A DNA stretch of 64,000 bases from Candidatus Zixiibacteriota bacterium (GCA_016933695.1 JAFGAL010000003.1:54079-118078); one strand, 5' to 3'. Counted from the stretch's first letter, positions 40,066 through 50,102 are shown. Program-made: numbers and translations. Notes: a model not told the origin generated them from the sequence alone.

Positions 40066-41954
40066 ATGTCTTGAACAAAATCATCGTCTTTTGCCTGACC
40101 GTTGTGCTTGGCGCATCGGCTATTACCCTCGGCAAAACACTTACCGAGGAACAACAACAATCCATTTTGCAAAACCTTGCATATGTCAAAGGGCGGGGAG
40201 AACGTCCGTCCGCAATGACCGAAGCGCATCACTGGAGCGGTACATCGTCGGTTCTGGATGCCTTCTTCAACAGGGAGTATCTGGATGAGTCGGCGAAGTC
40301 GGCAACGTCGATTCTGCTGGCTCGCCCCACCTATCTTCCCGACACCTTCGGATCGCCCGGCGGACATTTTCTGTTTCACTATACCACGACCGGACCCAAT
40401 GCCGTGTACCAGGCCAATGTCGATGTACTTAACGGCGGCGACGGCATCCCCGATTTCGTTAATCGGATGGCAATAATAGCGGACTCGGTATGGGATAAGG
40501 AAATTGTGGAGATGGGATATCCGGCCCCTCCGACGGATGATTTTTATCCCGACGGCGGTGATGCGCGCTTTGATTTTTATATCCGTGACCTCGGCGATTA
40601 TGTTTTCGGATCAACGACTCCTGAGATGTACGTCTCTGCGGGGGATTCGCAGACCGTGACGGCTTACATGGAATTGAATAACGATTTCCGGGTGCAGGAC
40701 TATGCCTCACGACCGCTCGATGCCGTGCGGGTGACACTGGCGCATGAGTTTTTCCATGTGATCCAGTTCGGCATGGATTTTTCCGAACCGCATGTTGTCA
40801 ATGATATGAAACAGCATTACTGGTTCGAAATGAGTGCGGTGTGGATGGAAGAGCAGGTATATGACCACATTAATGATTATTATTCTTATATTCCCTTTTA
40901 CTATGCGCTTCCCTGGATCTCCATTGAATACTCATCGGCTATGACCCTGCACCAGTACGGCGCCGGTATTTTCCCTCTGTATTTAAGCGAAAAATACGGC
41001 CCGGATATTGTCCGGGATATCTGGGAGCGATGCCGCGATTATGGTCCCGGTTTCCAAACCCATCAGGCCATGGATGATGCCATTATCGCCGCTTCCGGCG
41101 GTGAATCCAACCTGCGCCTGGCATTCAATGAATTCGCCGTCTGGAATTATTTCGCCGGGGAGCGTGCCGCTCTGGCGCCCGAAGGCATGGGATTTTCCGA
41201 AGGCGCCGATTATCCGGCCCTGCCTGATTCGGTGATTACGGATTACTCCAAATACAAGCTGGTCGTCAACAATCTCACCATTCGTCGCTCCGGACGATCC
41301 CCGGAAAACCTGTCCGCCAATTATGCCAACCTGCGGGCCGTCAGTGCCATCCCGGATACCGTCAGAATTGCGATGTACGGTGATGAGGATTCGCCATATA
41401 ATATTCAGTACGCGATGTCGTATATCAAATTCCCCCGCGATGCTCAGTCCCCGGTGGAAGTGGATCGAAAAGTCGTCCCGATTCGACAGATTGTGTTCGA
41501 TACCCTCGGTCTGGGGGAAGATTACTTGAATGTTGTGTTGATCCCCACGCCGGTATCGACGAATCCCAATGCCTATCCCGGCGACTACGATTACAGTTTC
41601 ACGGTCCTCAACTATGTCGATCCGCGCGGCAATGACTTCTATGCGCCGTACGGCAATCCGATCGTGGTTACGCAGGAAAGCGATCATGTGACATTTCGCG
41701 CCAACGCCTATGTCGATACGCTCGGGGCCAAAGAAGCGTCCCTGGAAGTCTCGCTGTACACCGTGGCCGGTGAAAAAGTCCGGGTGCTGAAATCGGCGCC
41801 CGAATTCGTCGACAATATCGCCGTGGACTGGTACTTCGATAATGACAGCGGCACCAGGATCGCATCCGGTGTCTACCTGGCTCTCTATCGTTTGGTCTTC
41901 ACCGACGGAAGCGATGACGTGTACGGTCGACACAAGGTTGCCGTGTTTCGATGA
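40062..41954 (+). CDS. Secreted zinc metallopeptidase-like protein with FlgD-like C-terminal domain
   Basis: 630 residues. Start is GTG at 40062 overlapping the PHP stop, or the TTG at 40071; neither has a strong ribosome site. A signal peptide spans about 1-24. The zinc motif is HEFFH (228-232) in VTLAHEFFHVIQFG, with a downstream EMSAVWMEEQVYD that may give the third ligand. The N-terminal half matches MXAN_6640-like secreted putative metalloproteases. The last 90 residues (LEVSLYTVAGEKVRVLK, SGTRIASGVYLALYRLV) form a FlgD/T9SS-type C-terminal domain like the end of the giant protein at 3020, though lacking its PNPFNP. Substrate unknown. It overlaps the next gene by ATGA. Confidence 0.78.
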   Translation: MNVLNKIIVFCLTVVLGASAITLGKTLTEEQQQSILQNLAYVKGRGERPSAMTEAHHWSGTSSVLDAFFNREYLDESAKSATSILLARPTYLPDTFGSPGGHFLFHYTTTGPNAVYQANVDVLNGGDGIPDFVNRMAIIADSVWDKEIVEMGYPAPPTDDFYPDGGDARFDFYIRDLGDYVFGSTTPEMYVSAGDSQTVTAYMELNNDFRVQDYASRPLDAVRVTLAHEFFHVIQFGMDFSEPHVVNDMKQHYWFEMSAVWMEEQVYDHINDYYSYIPFYYALPWISIEYSSAMTLHQYGAGIFPLYLSEKYGPDIVRDIWERCRDYGPGFQTHQAMDDAIIAASGGESNLRLAFNEFAVWNYFAGERAALAPEGMGFSEGADYPALPDSVITDYSKYKLVVNNLTIRRSGRSPENLSANYANLRAVSAIPDTVRIAMYGDEDSPYNIQYAMSYIKFPRDAQSPVEVDRKVVPIRQIVFDTLGLGEDYLNVVLIPTPVSTNPNAYPGDYDYSFTVLNYVDPRGNDFYAPYGNPIVVTQESDHVTFRANAYVDTLGAKEASLEVSLYTVAGEKVRVLKSAPEFVDNIAVDWYFDNDSGTRIASGVYLALYRLVFTDGSDDVYGRHKVAVFR

Positions 41955-42481
41955 CGACCCGGGTGCGTTTGCTGGCCAGGGTGGCCGTGTTTTCCGCCCT
42001 GGTTTTTGCCGCCTGTTACGCCGCGGTGTTCCTGCCCAATGTCAATCCCTGCTTTTTCGTGGTGTTTGCCGCCGGTTTTTTCTGGGGGATCGGCCCCGGT
42101 GTCACCGTCGGCGTAGTCGGCTTTTTTCTCTGGTCGACTTTTAACCCCTACGGGCCGGTAGCCCTGCCGCTGTTAATTTCGCAATTGATCGGAATCTCCT
42201 TCTCCGGGGTGATCGGCGTCCTTGCGCAAAAAGTCATCGATCCCCGACGGGGGAATATGAAAACGATCGTTCTTTTGGCACTGGCCGGTCTCGGATGCGG
42301 ACTGATGTATCATCTGGTGGTGGATGTGGTCGATGCCATTATCTATCAGCCGTTCTGGCCGCGCCTGATCGGCGGAGCGGTATTTTCATTGATTACCATC
42401 GTTTCAAATGCTATTATATTCCCGTTGTTTTTCCCGGTATTGGCGTTTATGCGGGAGAGAGAGAAACGATTGGCGCTATGA
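41951..42481 (+). CDS. Membrane protein resembling ECF transporter S component
   Basis: 176 residues, almost all in five or six hydrophobic helices. The pattern AACYAAVFLPNVNPCFFVVFAAG, with GIGPGVTVGVVGFFLWSTFNPYGPVALPLLISQLIG shown in part (FNPYGP, LLISQLIG), is typical of the substrate-binding S subunits of energy-coupling-factor vitamin and metal importers. No ECF ATPase or T subunit is in the window, so it would use shared ones. It lies between a secreted peptidase and an outer-membrane barrel gene, each joined by ATGA overlaps, which suggests a two-membrane uptake route with the barrel. Ligand not identifiable. Confidence 0.65.
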   Translation: MTTRVRLLARVAVFSALVFAACYAAVFLPNVNPCFFVVFAAGFFWGIGPGVTVGVVGFFLWSTFNPYGPVALPLLISQLIGISFSGVIGVLAQKVIDPRRGNMKTIVLLALAGLGCGLMYHLVVDVVDAIIYQPFWPRLIGGAVFSLITIVSNAIIFPLFFPVLAFMREREKRLAL

Positions 42482-44532
42482 AGATTTTCGCCCGGTGTTT
42501 GCGCATGGTTTTCGTGGCGGTGTGGTGTACACTGTGCTTGATGGTATCGTCTTTCAGTCAGGAATTATCCGCGCCCTCCGACAGCGGCAGGATCGATACC
42601 ACATCCCGTATTCCTGCGGATTCCGGCAATCTGTCAACGCAAGAAGCCATCCCGACCGATTCATCGGAATTGCCCAATGACTATTGGGATAGGGTGGCCG
42701 GTGAATACCAGCCGACCGACACCATTTCGAAAACCAGACGTCCCCCGCTGGTTGCCTATGATTTCGGACAGGCCCTGCACACCGCGTTTTTAACGCAGCA
42801 CTATGATGTCCTGGCGGATGTCCGTCGCTCGTTTTTTCATGATGCCGGCGATTTCCTGAAATTCAATCCGTCGAATCTGGTAATCTATTATCAGAACACG
42901 CCGATGCGGACCGTGGTGGTTCCGTACGGTTTACCCGGAGATCGTGTCGACGTTATCCTCGATCAAAGGGCCTTGCACCCGATCGCCCATGAGATCGAAC
43001 CGGACAATCGTCGTGATTTCAACGATATCCCGACCGCCGTTACCAATGAGGCATACAATATCGAGGGGCCGCTGGGATTGGCATTCGGCGGGAACGGAAC
43101 CGTATCGTCACTGGTGATGTTTCCGCTGACGCCGGACACGACTCAGGCGGTTTCCGGAATGGCCGTCGACAAAGGATCATTCGGCTATGCGTATACCAGG
43201 GGCAGGTTTGCGCATCGCAACGAACGCGGGCGACAAATGCGTTTTGCCGCGGGATATCGCAAAGCCAATGGTGCTTTTCGCAATCTGGACGACGATGCCT
43301 ATCACCAGTGGGGCGATTTTCGTCAGCCGCTGACCGAACGACTCTGGCTGAACCTGTCGGGACGACTGTATCGCCGGGACGGGGCATATCTTCCGCAGGC
43401 GGACGTATCGTTGTTTGATCTGGATCGCTTTCGCCGCGACCGTGATCTGTCGGCGGCGCTTGCCCTGCATCACGACGTAACGTCGAAAACCACGGTATCG
43501 TTTCGCCATGAACGTTCCGAAACCAAGCTGGAGCAGTCTTCGGAACCGTACTATCGCAATCTCGATATTTTCACCAACGGCTTGATTCTTACCCATGAGC
43601 GTCAAGCCGGCAATTTCGGTGTGCGATTACGCGTTTCCGGAGTGCAGGAGAAATTCGAAGATAAAAATCTCGTCGAAAACAAACGGCATCGGGGGATGGT
43701 GGATGCGGCCGTGCTGTCCGGTGATACCGCGTCGGCTCTCACGATGTACGCCCGTGCCGAAAAAGTCGGCGGCTATGATCCCGCCCCGACCGCCATGGCG
43801 GCTTATATTAAAAGAGGTCCGTCATGGTGTTTTTCCGCATCGGTCGGATACTGCACGCGTTTCCCGCGCCAGTATGAACTTGATCTGGTGGAACGGATCG
43901 CACCGATATATGACAATGATGAATACGACTACTACGAAATCGGCAATCCGCAGTTGAAACCGGAAAAACAAATCGGCGGCAACGTGACCTTCGGTTTGGG
44001 CAAACCGGGATCGGATGTGACCGTGTCGCTGACCGGCGGGAAGATTTTCGACGGCATCGACTGGCGGAGATTTGATACGCTCGGACTCGAAACGGGTGGT
44101 TTCCGTCCGGTCAATCATGATCTGGAATATGCCAACGCCACCATCCGAAAGCGTTTGCACCTTGGCTCCTTCGTGACCTGGTCGGGGGGGGGGAGTTATC
44201 GGTACCTTGAGATCGCCGACGACGATGACCCGCCGTACGCTCCGGAGTACCAGGGATTCACCGGTCTTGAGTTGTACTATTACGTTTCGAAACTGGAATT
44301 ACACTTGTATGCCTACGGGGAACTGTTGTACAGCGGGCCGTACACCGGGTGCAACGGCGACAAGCTGGGGGAGGACCCGATCCTGAATCTCAAGCTGTCG
44401 TTTCGAATTAAACAATTCCGCTTCTTTTACATCTTTCAGGATCTCCCGTCGATTGAATACCGACTGCGCGAGGACCAAACGATTCTCGGACGATACAATT
44501 ACTACGGGATAACCTGGGATTTTTTGGATTAA
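42478..44532 (+). CDS. TonB-dependent-receptor-like outer membrane barrel
   Basis: 684 residues from the ATG at 42478, which overlaps the previous stop (ATGA). A signal peptide (about 1-30) precedes a Ser/Thr/Pro-rich stretch. Residues 120-215 could be a reduced plug domain (FLKFNPSNLVIYYQNTPMR, PGDRVDVILDQ), and the rest is a series of amphipathic beta strands. The segment GNPQLKPEKQIGGNVTFGLG matches a hallmark of TonB-dependent receptors. The chain ends in ITWDFLD, without the usual terminal Phe. It may import the ligand of the preceding ECF-S-like permease; the substrate is unknown. It is the last gene of the eleven-gene operon, followed by a terminator. Confidence 0.72.
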   Translation: MKIFARCLRMVFVAVWCTLCLMVSSFSQELSAPSDSGRIDTTSRIPADSGNLSTQEAIPTDSSELPNDYWDRVAGEYQPTDTISKTRRPPLVAYDFGQALHTAFLTQHYDVLADVRRSFFHDAGDFLKFNPSNLVIYYQNTPMRTVVVPYGLPGDRVDVILDQRALHPIAHEIEPDNRRDFNDIPTAVTNEAYNIEGPLGLAFGGNGTVSSLVMFPLTPDTTQAVSGMAVDKGSFGYAYTRGRFAHRNERGRQMRFAAGYRKANGAFRNLDDDAYHQWGDFRQPLTERLWLNLSGRLYRRDGAYLPQADVSLFDLDRFRRDRDLSAALALHHDVTSKTTVSFRHERSETKLEQSSEPYYRNLDIFTNGLILTHERQAGNFGVRLRVSGVQEKFEDKNLVENKRHRGMVDAAVLSGDTASALTMYARAEKVGGYDPAPTAMAAYIKRGPSWCFSASVGYCTRFPRQYELDLVERIAPIYDNDEYDYYEIGNPQLKPEKQIGGNVTFGLGKPGSDVTVSLTGGKIFDGIDWRRFDTLGLETGGFRPVNHDLEYANATIRKRLHLGSFVTWSGGGSYRYLEIADDDDPPYAPEYQGFTGLELYYYVSKLELHLYAYGELLYSGPYTGCNGDKLGEDPILNLKLSFRIKQFRFFYIFQDLPSIEYRLREDQTILGRYNYYGITWDFLD

Positions 44533-44560
44533 AAAACCCGGCCGATCGGCCGGGTCTCTG
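44531..44560. terminator. Bidirectional terminator
   Basis: CCCGGCC (44537-44543) pairs with GGCCGGG (44548-44554) around GATC. An AAAAAA run on the left makes a perfect U-tail for the minus-strand pyrophosphatase gene, and TCTCTGT on the right is weaker for the plus-strand operon. Confidence 0.9.
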
Positions 44561-44581
44561 TACTTCGATTCAGTATATTTC

Positions 44582-46585
44582 TTAAATGAACAGCGGGGCC
44601 AGCACCAGCGACACCATCGCCATCAGCTTGATGAGAATGTTCATCGAGGGACCGGACGTGTCCTTGAACGGATCGCCGACCGTATCGCCGACCACCGCCG
44701 CCTTGTGAGCGGGGGAGCCTTTGCCGCCGAGATTGCCGGCTTCGATGAATTTCTTGGCATTGTCCCAGGCGCCACCTGCGTTAGCCATCATCAGGGCCAT
44801 CAGCACGCCGGAAAGCGTCGCACCGCCGAGGAAGCCGCCCAGCGCTTCTTTGCCGAGCAACAGCCCGACCAGAATCGGCGCCAGGATCGCCAGCAGGCCG
44901 GGAAGCACCATCTCAAGCAGAGCGCCCTTGGTGGCGATATCGACACACCGGCCGGTATCCGGTTTGGCCTTGCCTTCCATGAGACCCTTGATCTCGCGGA
45001 ACTGGCGACGGACCTCTTCAACCATCTTGAACGCGGCCTTGCCGACTGCGGTCATGGTCAACGCGGCAATCAGAAACGGCAGAATACCGCCGATGAACAA
45101 ACCGACCACGACATAAACATTCAGGAGGCTGATTGTCTCCACGCCCACCGCTGTGGCATATGCCGAGAACAGCGCCAGCGCGGTCAACGCCGCCGAGCCG
45201 ATGGCAAATCCCTTGCCGATTGCGGCCGTGGTGTTGCCGAGGGAATCGAGACGGTCGGTGATTTTGCGGATGTCTTCGCCCAGACCGGCCATTTCGGTGA
45301 TACCGCCGGCATTGTCGGCAATCGGGCCATACGCATCAACCGACATGGTCACGCCGATGGTCGACAGCATACCGACCGCCGCCAGCCCGATACCATACAG
45401 GCCGCCGAGCTTGAAACCGACCAGAATCGCCATGGCAATAACAAAGACCGGGATCGCAACCGATTCCAGACCGACGGCTAAACCCTGAATGATATTGGTC
45501 GCCGCGCCGGTTTCGGAGGCATGGGCAATTTTGCGAATAGGTTTCCCCGCCGTATAATACTCGGTTAAAAGACCGATCAGAATACCGGCGACGTTACCCG
45601 ACAGGATCACCCAGAACAGTTTTTGATCCAGTCCCAATTTTGCGATTAGGAACCAGGCCACGACAAAAAGTACGATCGAAGCGACATAAGTCACGATGCG
45701 CAGGACCGCCGCCGGGTTTTTCATGCCCGCGAACGCCTTAACCGACAGGACACCGAGAATGGATGCCACGATGCCGGCAGTCGCAATCGCAATCGGTAGA
45801 AGCACCATACCCAGAGTCTCACCGGTCGGCAGACTGGTCCCGAGCGCAACCGCCGCAATGGCGATTGTGGCGATAATGGAACCGACATAGGATTCGAACA
45901 GGTCGGCTCCCATACCGGCCGTGTCGCCCACGTTGTCGCCGACATTATCGGCTATAACCGCCGGGTTGCGCGGATCGTCTTCCGGAATCCCCGCTTCGAC
46001 TTTGCCTACCAGATCGGCGCCGACATCGGCCGACTTGGTATAAATACCGCCGCCGACACGGGCAAAAAGCGCGATCGATGAAGCCCCGAAGCCGTAGCCC
46101 GCCAGATCCGACCAGGTGAAGAAATCAAGCCGGAACACCAAATAGGTGAAAATACCGACGCCCAACAGCCCCAGCGAAGCCACCGACATGCCCATGACGG
46201 CGCCGCCGGTGAACGCTATAGACAACGCCCCGCCCTGGCCCTGACTCTTGGCCGCGGCCGAGGTGCGGACGTTGGCCTTGGTGGCCGCCTGCATTCCGAA
46301 ATACCCGGCCAGCATTGAGCAACAGGCACCGGAAATGAAAGCAATGCCCGTCGCGGCCGAAATCTTCCACAACAATAGCAAAAATACGACAACAATAAAG
46401 ATTGCGAGGATGGAGTATTCCCGTCTCAGAAAGACCATCGCGCCATGGGCGATTTGCCCGGCGATTTCCCTCATCAGGTCGTTACCCGAATCCTTCGACT
46501 TAATTGTGAAGTAGAGTAACAACGCGAACAGAATACCCACCACCCCCAAAATCTGTGCGGCATACAAATAGATCCAATGATCCAT
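44582..46585 (-). CDS. hppA: K+-dependent membrane-bound ion-translocating pyrophosphatase
   Basis: 667 residues with about 16 hydrophobic helices. The pyrophosphate site is intact: [42 protein letters not shown], and near the C-terminus [12 protein letters not shown] and [16 protein letters not shown]. It hydrolyses pyrophosphate and pumps H+ or Na+ across the inner membrane. In the diagnostic loop [10 protein letters not shown] an alanine replaces the lysine of K+-independent enzymes, so K+ dependence is expected. Whether the pumped ion is H+ or Na+ cannot be decided by eye. A GGGAG ribosome site precedes the ATG. It is a single-gene unit with its own terminator. Confidence 0.97.
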   Translation of the reverse strand: MDHWIYLYAAQILGVVGILFALLLYFTIKSKDSGNDLMREIAGQIAHGAMVFLRREYSILAIFIVVVFLLLLWKISAATGIAFISGACCSMLAGYFGMQAATKANVRTSAAAKSQGQGGALSIAFTGGAVMGMSVASLGLLGVGIFTYLVFRLDFFTWSDLAGYGFGASSIALFARVGGGIYTKSADVGADLVGKVEAGIPEDDPRNPAVIADNVGDNVGDTAGMGADLFESYVGSIIATIAIAAVALGTSLPTGETLGMVLLPIAIATAGIVASILGVLSVKAFAGMKNPAAVLRIVTYVASIVLFVVAWFLIAKLGLDQKLFWVILSGNVAGILIGLLTEYYTAGKPIRKIAHASETGAATNIIQGLAVGLESVAIPVFVIAMAILVGFKLGGLYGIGLAAVGMLSTIGVTMSVDAYGPIADNAGGITEMAGLGEDIRKITDRLDSLGNTTAAIGKGFAIGSAALTALALFSAYATAVGVETISLLNVYVVVGLFIGGILPFLIAALTMTAVGKAAFKMVEEVRRQFREIKGLMEGKAKPDTGRCVDIATKGALLEMVLPGLLAILAPILVGLLLGKEALGGFLGGATLSGVLMALMMANAGGAWDNAKKFIEAGNLGGKGSPAHKAAVVGDTVGDPFKDTSGPSMNILIKLMAMVSLVLAPLFI

Positions 46586-47078
46586 CTATAAACTCCCTTA
46601 CCTTGAGGTGATTATATTGATAGTTACTTTGCTTTTCCGAGGTCCCGCGCTTGAATCGTCAGTGTAAATCAAACCTATTACCAGTCAGTTAGATATACCC
46701 GATATTAAGCACCAAATGTATGGTGTATGAAATGAATTGTCAATATGAATTTCTGAAAAATGTGATTTTGTTCACAAGGATGCCTTTCAATGGCTTGTGT
46801 GGGAACCACTTTTACCAACCGGTGAGAAAAAATCGCCCAAAGTCCCGTATGACGGGTGTTTTTGTCACATCATCGACAATATATTGAATGCAGAACAGTA
46901 GCGGCATCGTGTCAATCAGCCCTTTTATGAATTAAAACAGTATTATTGGCAAGTAAATACTCTACTTTTTGGGGGAACTTTTTTTCGGCAGGCCTGTTAT
47001 CAAAGACTAAATAGTAACGAAAATCACTCCATATTATGGGATGATAAAAGAAGCAACTGGACTGGAAGGAGACATATC
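46586..47078. other. 493-base divergent spacer, no gene seen
   Basis: AT-rich region between the pyrophosphatase (-) and superoxide dismutase (+) genes. On the minus strand a TATAAT (46616-46611) lies about 26 bases before the pyrophosphatase start, without a good -35. CCCGT/ACGGG (46844-46856) followed by TGTTTTTGT is a weak terminator-like hairpin. No coding frame or RNA gene is convincing. Confidence 0.4.
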
Positions 47079-47705
47079 ATGGCTTACGAATGGAAATTCA
47101 ATAAGAGACCCTATAGCGATGACGAAGCAAAGAATTTGTTGAAGAGCGTGGTCTCACCCGAAACGACCGACTGGCATTATAACAAGCATCATAAGGGATA
47201 TGTAGTCGCGCTCAATACGATCGAGAAGGGGCTGGAAACCGCTGACCGCTCCGCCGCCAATGGCAATTATTCCGAAGTCGGCGAGTTGAAACGCCGTTTA
47301 ACCTGGAATCATGCTGGCGCCCTGCTTCATGACATTTACTGGGAAGTGCTCGGCGGCGATGGCGACCCGAAGAAAGGCCCCGAAGTGCTGGCCGCGATCG
47401 AAAAGGAATTCGGCAGTTTCGAGAAATGGAAAGAGGATTTCAAAGCGACCGCGTTTTCGGCCAAGCTGTCCGGATGGGGCGTGCTGGCGTTCGATCAGCT
47501 CTACAGCGGGCGACTGCTTAACGTGCTGGTCGACGAGCACCATTACGGTGCGATGTGGGGTGCGATCCCGCTGATCCCGTGCGATGTGTTCGAGCATGCC
47601 TACTATCACAAGGACGGTGCCGGACGCGCCGTCTATATCGACAATTTCCTGAACAATCTCAACTGGGAGCGCATTAACGCGCGGTTCAAGAAATTTGTGA
47701 AGTAA
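47079..47705 (+). CDS. Fe/Mn-family superoxide dismutase
   Basis: 208 residues of usual length. The metal ligands are visible: His in WHYNKHHKGYV (about 33), His in LLHDIYW (about 84), and Asp and His in CDVFEHAYY (about 169 and 173). The usual DVWEHAYY Trp is Phe, and the second motif reads HDIYW, so this is a divergent branch of the family; metal preference cannot be stated. It removes superoxide in the cytoplasm (no signal peptide). GGAGAC lies at good spacing before the ATG. A strong terminator follows, so it is transcribed alone. Another oxidative or iron-handling protein, EncFtn, is about 24 kb upstream. Confidence 0.92.
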   Translation: MAYEWKFNKRPYSDDEAKNLLKSVVSPETTDWHYNKHHKGYVVALNTIEKGLETADRSAANGNYSEVGELKRRLTWNHAGALLHDIYWEVLGGDGDPKKGPEVLAAIEKEFGSFEKWKEDFKATAFSAKLSGWGVLAFDQLYSGRLLNVLVDEHHYGAMWGAIPLIPCDVFEHAYYHKDGAGRAVYIDNFLNNLNWERINARFKKFVK

Positions 47706-47818
47706 ACGTCGCAAGTGATTGCAATATAACGGGTGCCGAGGATGTACCCGGGAGACATGCCGAGGATGAAGGGGTGCTGGCAGTTGGGGAATTGTAGTCG
47801 CGCGATTGCGAACAAAAG

Positions 47819-47850
47819 GCTGTAATCGATTGATTACAGCTTTTTTGTTT
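47819..47850 (+). terminator. Intrinsic terminator after the dismutase gene
   Basis: GCTGTAATC (47819-47827) pairs with GATTACAGC (47832-47840) around GATT, followed by TTTTTTGTTT. A textbook terminator about 115 bases after the stop codon. Confidence 0.93.
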
Positions 47851-47937
47851 GGCACAATGTGCATTCGCGTTCCGGCAACGCCACGTGAATGATTTTGTAT
47901 CATATATGAGTAGTTGCAATTATCCGCCGAATCTCGT

Positions 47938-48765
47938 ATGCATGACCTCATGACAGAATTGTCGGCAATGTATATCATCATCGGAGGCGCTATCGCGGCG
48001 GTTCTGGCTGTGCCGGCATGGCGCTTTGGCGCGCTGACAAAATCCGGCGCGGTCGGGATGGTGATTATCGGAACCATCGCCTTCGGATTGGGCGGCATCG
48101 TCTCTGCGATTCCCCTGGTATATTTCTTCATTTCATCCAGCCTGTTATCGAAAATGAAAACAGCGGCCAAGACAGCGGCGCTCGATACGGTCGGTAAAAC
48201 CGGCCCGAGAGATTTGATACAGGTCTTTGCCAATGGCGGCGTCGGCGCGCTGTGCCTGCTGGCAGGATTGTTCACCACCGACCACATCTGGTTCTATGGC
48301 TATCTGGCAAGTATCTCCGAAGCCTGCGCCGACACCTGGGCCACCGAAATCGGCACCCTTGCCAAACACCGCCCGGTATCTATTGTGACATGCAGACAAG
48401 TCGCGCCCGGACAATCCGGTGGGGTTTCTACTTTGGGGACACTGGCGGCTTTTGCCGGGGCGATTACGACCGTCGCGACTGCCTATGCGGGAATGGCGGC
48501 CATAAACCCGACATATCATGGCAATCCCTCAATATATATAATCGTAGTCATTGCCGGTTTTATCGGATCGCTGGTTGATTCCATTCTCGGCGCAACCGTA
48601 CAGGCACAATACCGTTGCTCAATCACGGGCAAAATAACGGAAAAGATCGAATCCGGCGGACAGCCCAATCCGCTGATCCGCGGCTTTCGATGGATCGGCA
48701 ACGATGTGGTCAATACCGCCGGGACCCTGATCGCGGCGCTGATTGCGTTACTATTTCTGATATAA
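47938..48765 (+). CDS. DUF92 family membrane protein
   Basis: 275 residues from the ATG at 47938; ATGs at 47950 and 47974 and an upstream TTG are alternatives, none with a clear ribosome site. About six or seven hydrophobic helices. Family features: RFGALTKSGAVGMVIIGT, SEACADTWATEIGTLA, PGQSGGVSTLGTLAA and FIGSLVDSILGATVQAQY. DUF92 is related to plant and cyanobacterial phytyl-phosphate kinase (VTE6) and may act on an isoprenoid phosphate; that role is unproven in bacteria such as this. It lies about 95 bases before the acyl-CoA dehydrogenase gene, possibly in the same transcript. Confidence 0.85.
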   Translation: MHDLMTELSAMYIIIGGAIAAVLAVPAWRFGALTKSGAVGMVIIGTIAFGLGGIVSAIPLVYFFISSSLLSKMKTAAKTAALDTVGKTGPRDLIQVFANGGVGALCLLAGLFTTDHIWFYGYLASISEACADTWATEIGTLAKHRPVSIVTCRQVAPGQSGGVSTLGTLAAFAGAITTVATAYAGMAAINPTYHGNPSIYIIVVIAGFIGSLVDSILGATVQAQYRCSITGKITEKIESGGQPNPLIRGFRWIGNDVVNTAGTLIAALIALLFLI

Positions 48766-48860
48766 TATCGATCCGAATGCACCCGATTCCGCTTGAAAAT
48801 CCGGCCGCTTTCCATTATGATAACCGTTACCCAAACACATCGTCAAGCTCGGGAGACTCA

Positions 48861-50066
48861 ATGGACTTTGCGCTAAACGAAGATCATAAATCGGTGCAGA
48901 AACTCTGCCGTGATTTTGCCGCGAAATATATCACCCCCACGATCAAGGAAAACGACCGCACCGAACATTTCGACCGGTCGCTTCTCATCCGCATGGCCGA
49001 TGCCGACATTCTGGGACTGTGCCTCCCGGAAAAATACGGCGGCGCCGGGATGGATTATATCTCGCTGGGGCTGGCTTGTGAAGAACTGGAATACGCCGAC
49101 ACCTCGGCGAGGGTGATTCTCTCGGTGCATATCGGCCTGAACTCGCTGACTCTGCTGTCATGGGGAACCGAGGAACAAAAAGAAAAATATCTCACCCGTC
49201 AGGCCAAAGGACAGCTGATCGCCACATATGGTCTCACCGAACCGAACGCCGGCTCGGATGCGGTCGGCCTGCAAACCACCGCCGTTAAAAAAGGCGATAC
49301 GTACATCCTCAACGGTGAGAAAATGTGGATCAGCCTCGCCGACGTTGCCGATACGTTTTTAATCTTCGCCTGGACCGATCTTGAGAAAAAGCAAAAACGC
49401 GATCACAGCGGCATCACCGGCTTCATTGTCGAACGCAATTTCCCCGGAATCACCACCGGTACCATTCACGGCAAGCTGGGCGTCCGCGCCGGCAATACCG
49501 GATGGATCGCCATGCAGGATGCCGAAGTCCCCGCGTCCAACCTGCTCGGCAACGTGGGAGAGGGATTCGGCATCGCCATGTTCTGTCTGGAGCAGGGACG
49601 TTACACCGTCGCGGCCGGGTCGACCGGGCTAATCAAGGCCTCGCTCGATGCCTGTCTGGAGTATTCGCAAACCCGCAAAACGTTTGCCGTGCCGATCGCG
49701 CAACATCAACTGGTCAAGGAGATGATCGCCAATATGTACGCCGGGTACGAATACGCACGCCTTTTGTGGATGAAAGCCGGATGGTTGCGCAACGAGGGCC
49801 TCCGCGCCACGCGCGAGACGTCGCTGGCGAAATGGATCGCCTGCCAGGAAGCTGAAAAGGCCGCCGCCGATGCGGTGCAGGTGCACGGTGCGTACGGTTT
49901 CTCCGACGAATACCCGGTGGAACGGTTCTATCGCAATTGCAAGGGGGCCTCGATATATGAGGGAACACGCGAAATTCACAAGCTGATGCAGGCCGACTAT
50001 GCGCTGGGGTACCGGGTCGACAAACCCCGCCGGAAGAATCTTCCAGGCTGGCCGTATCAGGAGTGA
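48861..50066 (+). CDS. Acyl-CoA dehydrogenase
   Basis: 401 residues from the ATG at 48861, supported by GGGAG; the frame continues upstream but without ribosome site or family similarity. FAD and substrate motifs of the family: LCLPEKYGGAGMDY, TYGLTEPNAGSDAVGLQTTA, NGEKMWISLADVAD, and the C-terminal IYEGTREIHKLMQA, which carries the catalytic Glu367 at the short/butyryl-CoA-type position. It oxidises an acyl-CoA and passes electrons to ETF; chain length cannot be fixed by eye. The following gene, a HAD hydrolase, is 36 bases away. No ETF or thiolase genes are in the window. Confidence 0.95.
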   Translation: MDFALNEDHKSVQKLCRDFAAKYITPTIKENDRTEHFDRSLLIRMADADILGLCLPEKYGGAGMDYISLGLACEELEYADTSARVILSVHIGLNSLTLLSWGTEEQKEKYLTRQAKGQLIATYGLTEPNAGSDAVGLQTTAVKKGDTYILNGEKMWISLADVADTFLIFAWTDLEKKQKRDHSGITGFIVERNFPGITTGTIHGKLGVRAGNTGWIAMQDAEVPASNLLGNVGEGFGIAMFCLEQGRYTVAAGSTGLIKASLDACLEYSQTRKTFAVPIAQHQLVKEMIANMYAGYEYARLLWMKAGWLRNEGLRATRETSLAKWIACQEAEKAAADAVQVHGAYGFSDEYPVERFYRNCKGASIYEGTREIHKLMQADYALGYRVDKPRRKNLPGWPYQE

Positions 50067-50102
50067 CAGCATAACCATTTAACTGCCGGGAGGAATGAGC
50101 AC

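Noticed and set aside
40983..41933. A 316-codon frame on the minus strand
   Set aside because: Antisense to the secreted metallopeptidase gene; its composition (many Gly, Arg, His, Ile) is typical of shadow frames.
46841..46868. Hairpin CCCGT/ACGGG with T-rich tail
   Set aside because: The stem is only five pairs and no gene ends nearby, so a terminator call is not justified.
47298..48287. A 329-codon minus-strand frame spanning the dismutase gene end and the DUF92 start
   Set aside because: Crosses two real genes and a strong terminator in antisense; no recognisable domain.
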